The translations under genes and the position numbers were made by a program. This document shows positions 5,910 through 6,805 of a stretch of DNA of 6,805 nucleotides, piece after piece. Position 1 is the stretch's first letter. Each line of letters opens with the position of its first letter. The DNA is taken from contig CAMOMF010000077.1 in NCBI GenBank assembly GCA_946619625.1, forward strand, positions 1-6,805, in the 5' to 3' direction. This DNA is from an uncultured Bacteroidales bacterium. Its GTDB lineage: Bacteria > Bacteroidota > Bacteroidia > Bacteroidales > Paludibacteraceae. The notes under the pieces were generated by a model that worked only from the letters and a program-made list of their open reading frames with translations, was not told the DNA's origin and did no database searches.

Positions 5910-6716
5910 ATGAAGACACGTACTCTATTTATCCTTATCGCCATGGTTATGGCGTTTGGATGGTCTGCACGTGCGGACGAAACGATTACGGTTAGTGCCA
6001 CGAACGAGGATATTTCGCAAGAACTCGATTTGAAGGCCGTTGCTACCCTCTTCGGTCAGTGTGCTAATCTGGAAGAATTTGAGCAGAAACTCAACAGCGA
6101 GGAGACACACATCTCCAACCTTGACCTGAACGGTGACGGATTGGTTGATTATCTGCGTATAGTTGAATCAGCAGATGGCAACAAGCACCTAATCCTGCTG
6201 CAGGCTGTTTTGGCAAAAGATATTTTCCAAGACGTTGCCTCAATCTATGTAGAAAAAGATTCGGAAAACAACGTGACGGTACAAATTATTGGCGACGAAT
6301 ACATATATGGAACAGCATATATCATTGAGCCTGCATACCTGTACAGACCGGTTATTTATGATTGGTTCTGGGGTCCCTACTGGACATGCTGGTATTCTCC
6401 CTGGTATTGGGACTACTGGCCGGGTTGGTGGCATAGTTACCATTGTTGGGCATTTGATGCATATTGCAGCCATATCCATGTGTACCACCACTATCATCCC
6501 TATTGTTCGTACCGCCACACACATCAGTACGCATCGGGCTATTCAGCAATGCGTCAAGCTTCTGCAGGCCGTCAAGACATGGCACTTAGACATCCGGAAG
6601 GCTCATTCTCCCGCCGCAATGCCGGCAGAGTCAGCACCTCGGGCCGAGCCATCAGTAGTGCCCGCGACATCACGCGCAGAAATAATGTATCGCAAAGCCG
6701 TACATCGGCAGCTTAA
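5910..6716 (+). CDS. Exported Trp/Tyr/His-rich protein with Ca-loop-like motif
   Basis: 268 residues to the first stop; family not named with confidence. Residues 1-22 are a typical signal peptide (KTR, hydrophobic core, ARA before D23), so the product is exported. A conserved-looking domain (about 24-140) holds D72-x-N74-x-D76-G77-x-x-D80, an EF-hand- or dockerin-type calcium loop, followed by YLRIVE and strand-like stretches up to YGTAYIIEP. Residues 143-207 are strikingly aromatic: ten Trp between 152 and 180, many Tyr, then nine His between 175 and 205, suggesting a metal- or surface-binding segment. From about 212 the tail is rich in Arg, Ser and Ala. The frame continues open after the TAA (6714-6716) with the same tail composition, so this may be a truncated version of a longer protein. 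Such architectures occur in Bacteroidetes envelope proteins of unknown role. Confidence 0.8.
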   Translation: MKTRTLFILIAMVMAFGWSARADETITVSATNEDISQELDLKAVATLFGQCANLEEFEQKLNSEETHISNLDLNGDGLVDYLRIVESADGNKHLILLQAVLAKDIFQDVASIYVEKDSENNVTVQIIGDEYIYGTAYIIEPAYLYRPVIYDWFWGPYWTCWYSPWYWDYWPGWWHSYHCWAFDAYCSHIHVYHHYHPYCSYRHTHQYASGYSAMRQASAGRQDMALRHPEGSFSRRNAGRVSTSGRAISSARDITRRNNVSQSRTSAA

Positions 6717-6805
6717 GTAGGCAGCAGGGGCGGAAATGCGGATCGTACATACGGAAGTGCCAACACCCGGGTAGCTGCGCGTAGCAACACAGGAACAAGT
6801 CGCAG
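6717..6805 (+). other. In-frame open continuation after the TAA
   Basis: Reading on in the frame of the preceding gene gives 29 complete codons without a stop up to the window edge. Of these residues, 25 are Arg, Gly, Ser, Thr, Asn or Ala (for example SRGGNADRTYGSANTR), matching the Arg/Ser-rich tail before the stop. No promoter, start signal or new domain is visible. The simplest reading is that the tail originally ran on through 6714-6716 and that the TAA is a nonsense change or a sequencing error. Openness alone is weak evidence (chance roughly one in four); the shared composition is the main argument. Confidence 0.5.

Noticed and set aside
6289..6720. Plus-strand alternative frame within the exported protein gene
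   Set aside because: It overlaps a gene with a signal peptide and promoter; the alternative translation is low-complexity and lacks its own start signals.

Overview
The window reads as a chromosomal segment from a Bacteroidales bacterium (Bacteroides or a close relative). Three things point there. Promoters are of the Bacteroidetes type (TTG-like -33 element, 19-20 bp spacer, TAnnTTTG -7 element). Most starts lack a strong Shine-Dalgarno and are preceded by A-rich leaders. The gene set also fits: a clostridial-type 2[4Fe-4S] ferredoxin, a SIMPL-domain protein, LptF/G and a fused RibBA. This placement is an inference from sequence style, not from a database match.

Layout. 1-531 carries no convincing gene but is rich in structure: five 21-bp tandem repeats, a short interrupted palindrome, a strong two-tier hairpin, and an 11-bp inverted repeat with arms about 110 bp apart. 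532-1494 (minus) is a FecCD-type ABC importer permease that appears to start at TTG, with TTATGAG heptamer repeats just upstream of that start. 1546-1710 (minus) is a 54-residue ferredoxin. 1711-1919 is a divergent promoter region in which two near-identical promoters face away from each other. 1920-5853 (plus) is a tightly packed four-gene run: SIMPL-domain envelope protein, cytidine deaminase, LptF/LptG-family LPS-transport permease, and RibBA, whose start lies inside the 3' end of the lptF/G-like gene. 5910-6716 (plus) has its own predicted promoter and encodes an exported protein with a calcium-loop-like motif, a Trp/Tyr/His-rich middle and an Arg/Ser-rich tail. The same frame stays open with the same composition after its TAA, to the end of the window.

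How it fits together. The plus-strand run joins envelope functions (SIMPL protein, LptF/G) to nucleotide and cofactor metabolism (Cdd for pyrimidine salvage, RibBA for riboflavin), probably as one transcript from the promoter at 1841-1872. The ferredoxin and the permease may form a minus-strand unit from the promoter at 1772-1803. The permease has no ATPase or binding-protein gene beside it in this window.

No clearly new defence or mobile system is visible. The points most worth checking are the in-frame stop in the exported protein, the twin divergent promoters, the 21-bp repeats at the left edge (possibly the end of an insertion sequence or an iteron array), and the inverted repeats around the permease.
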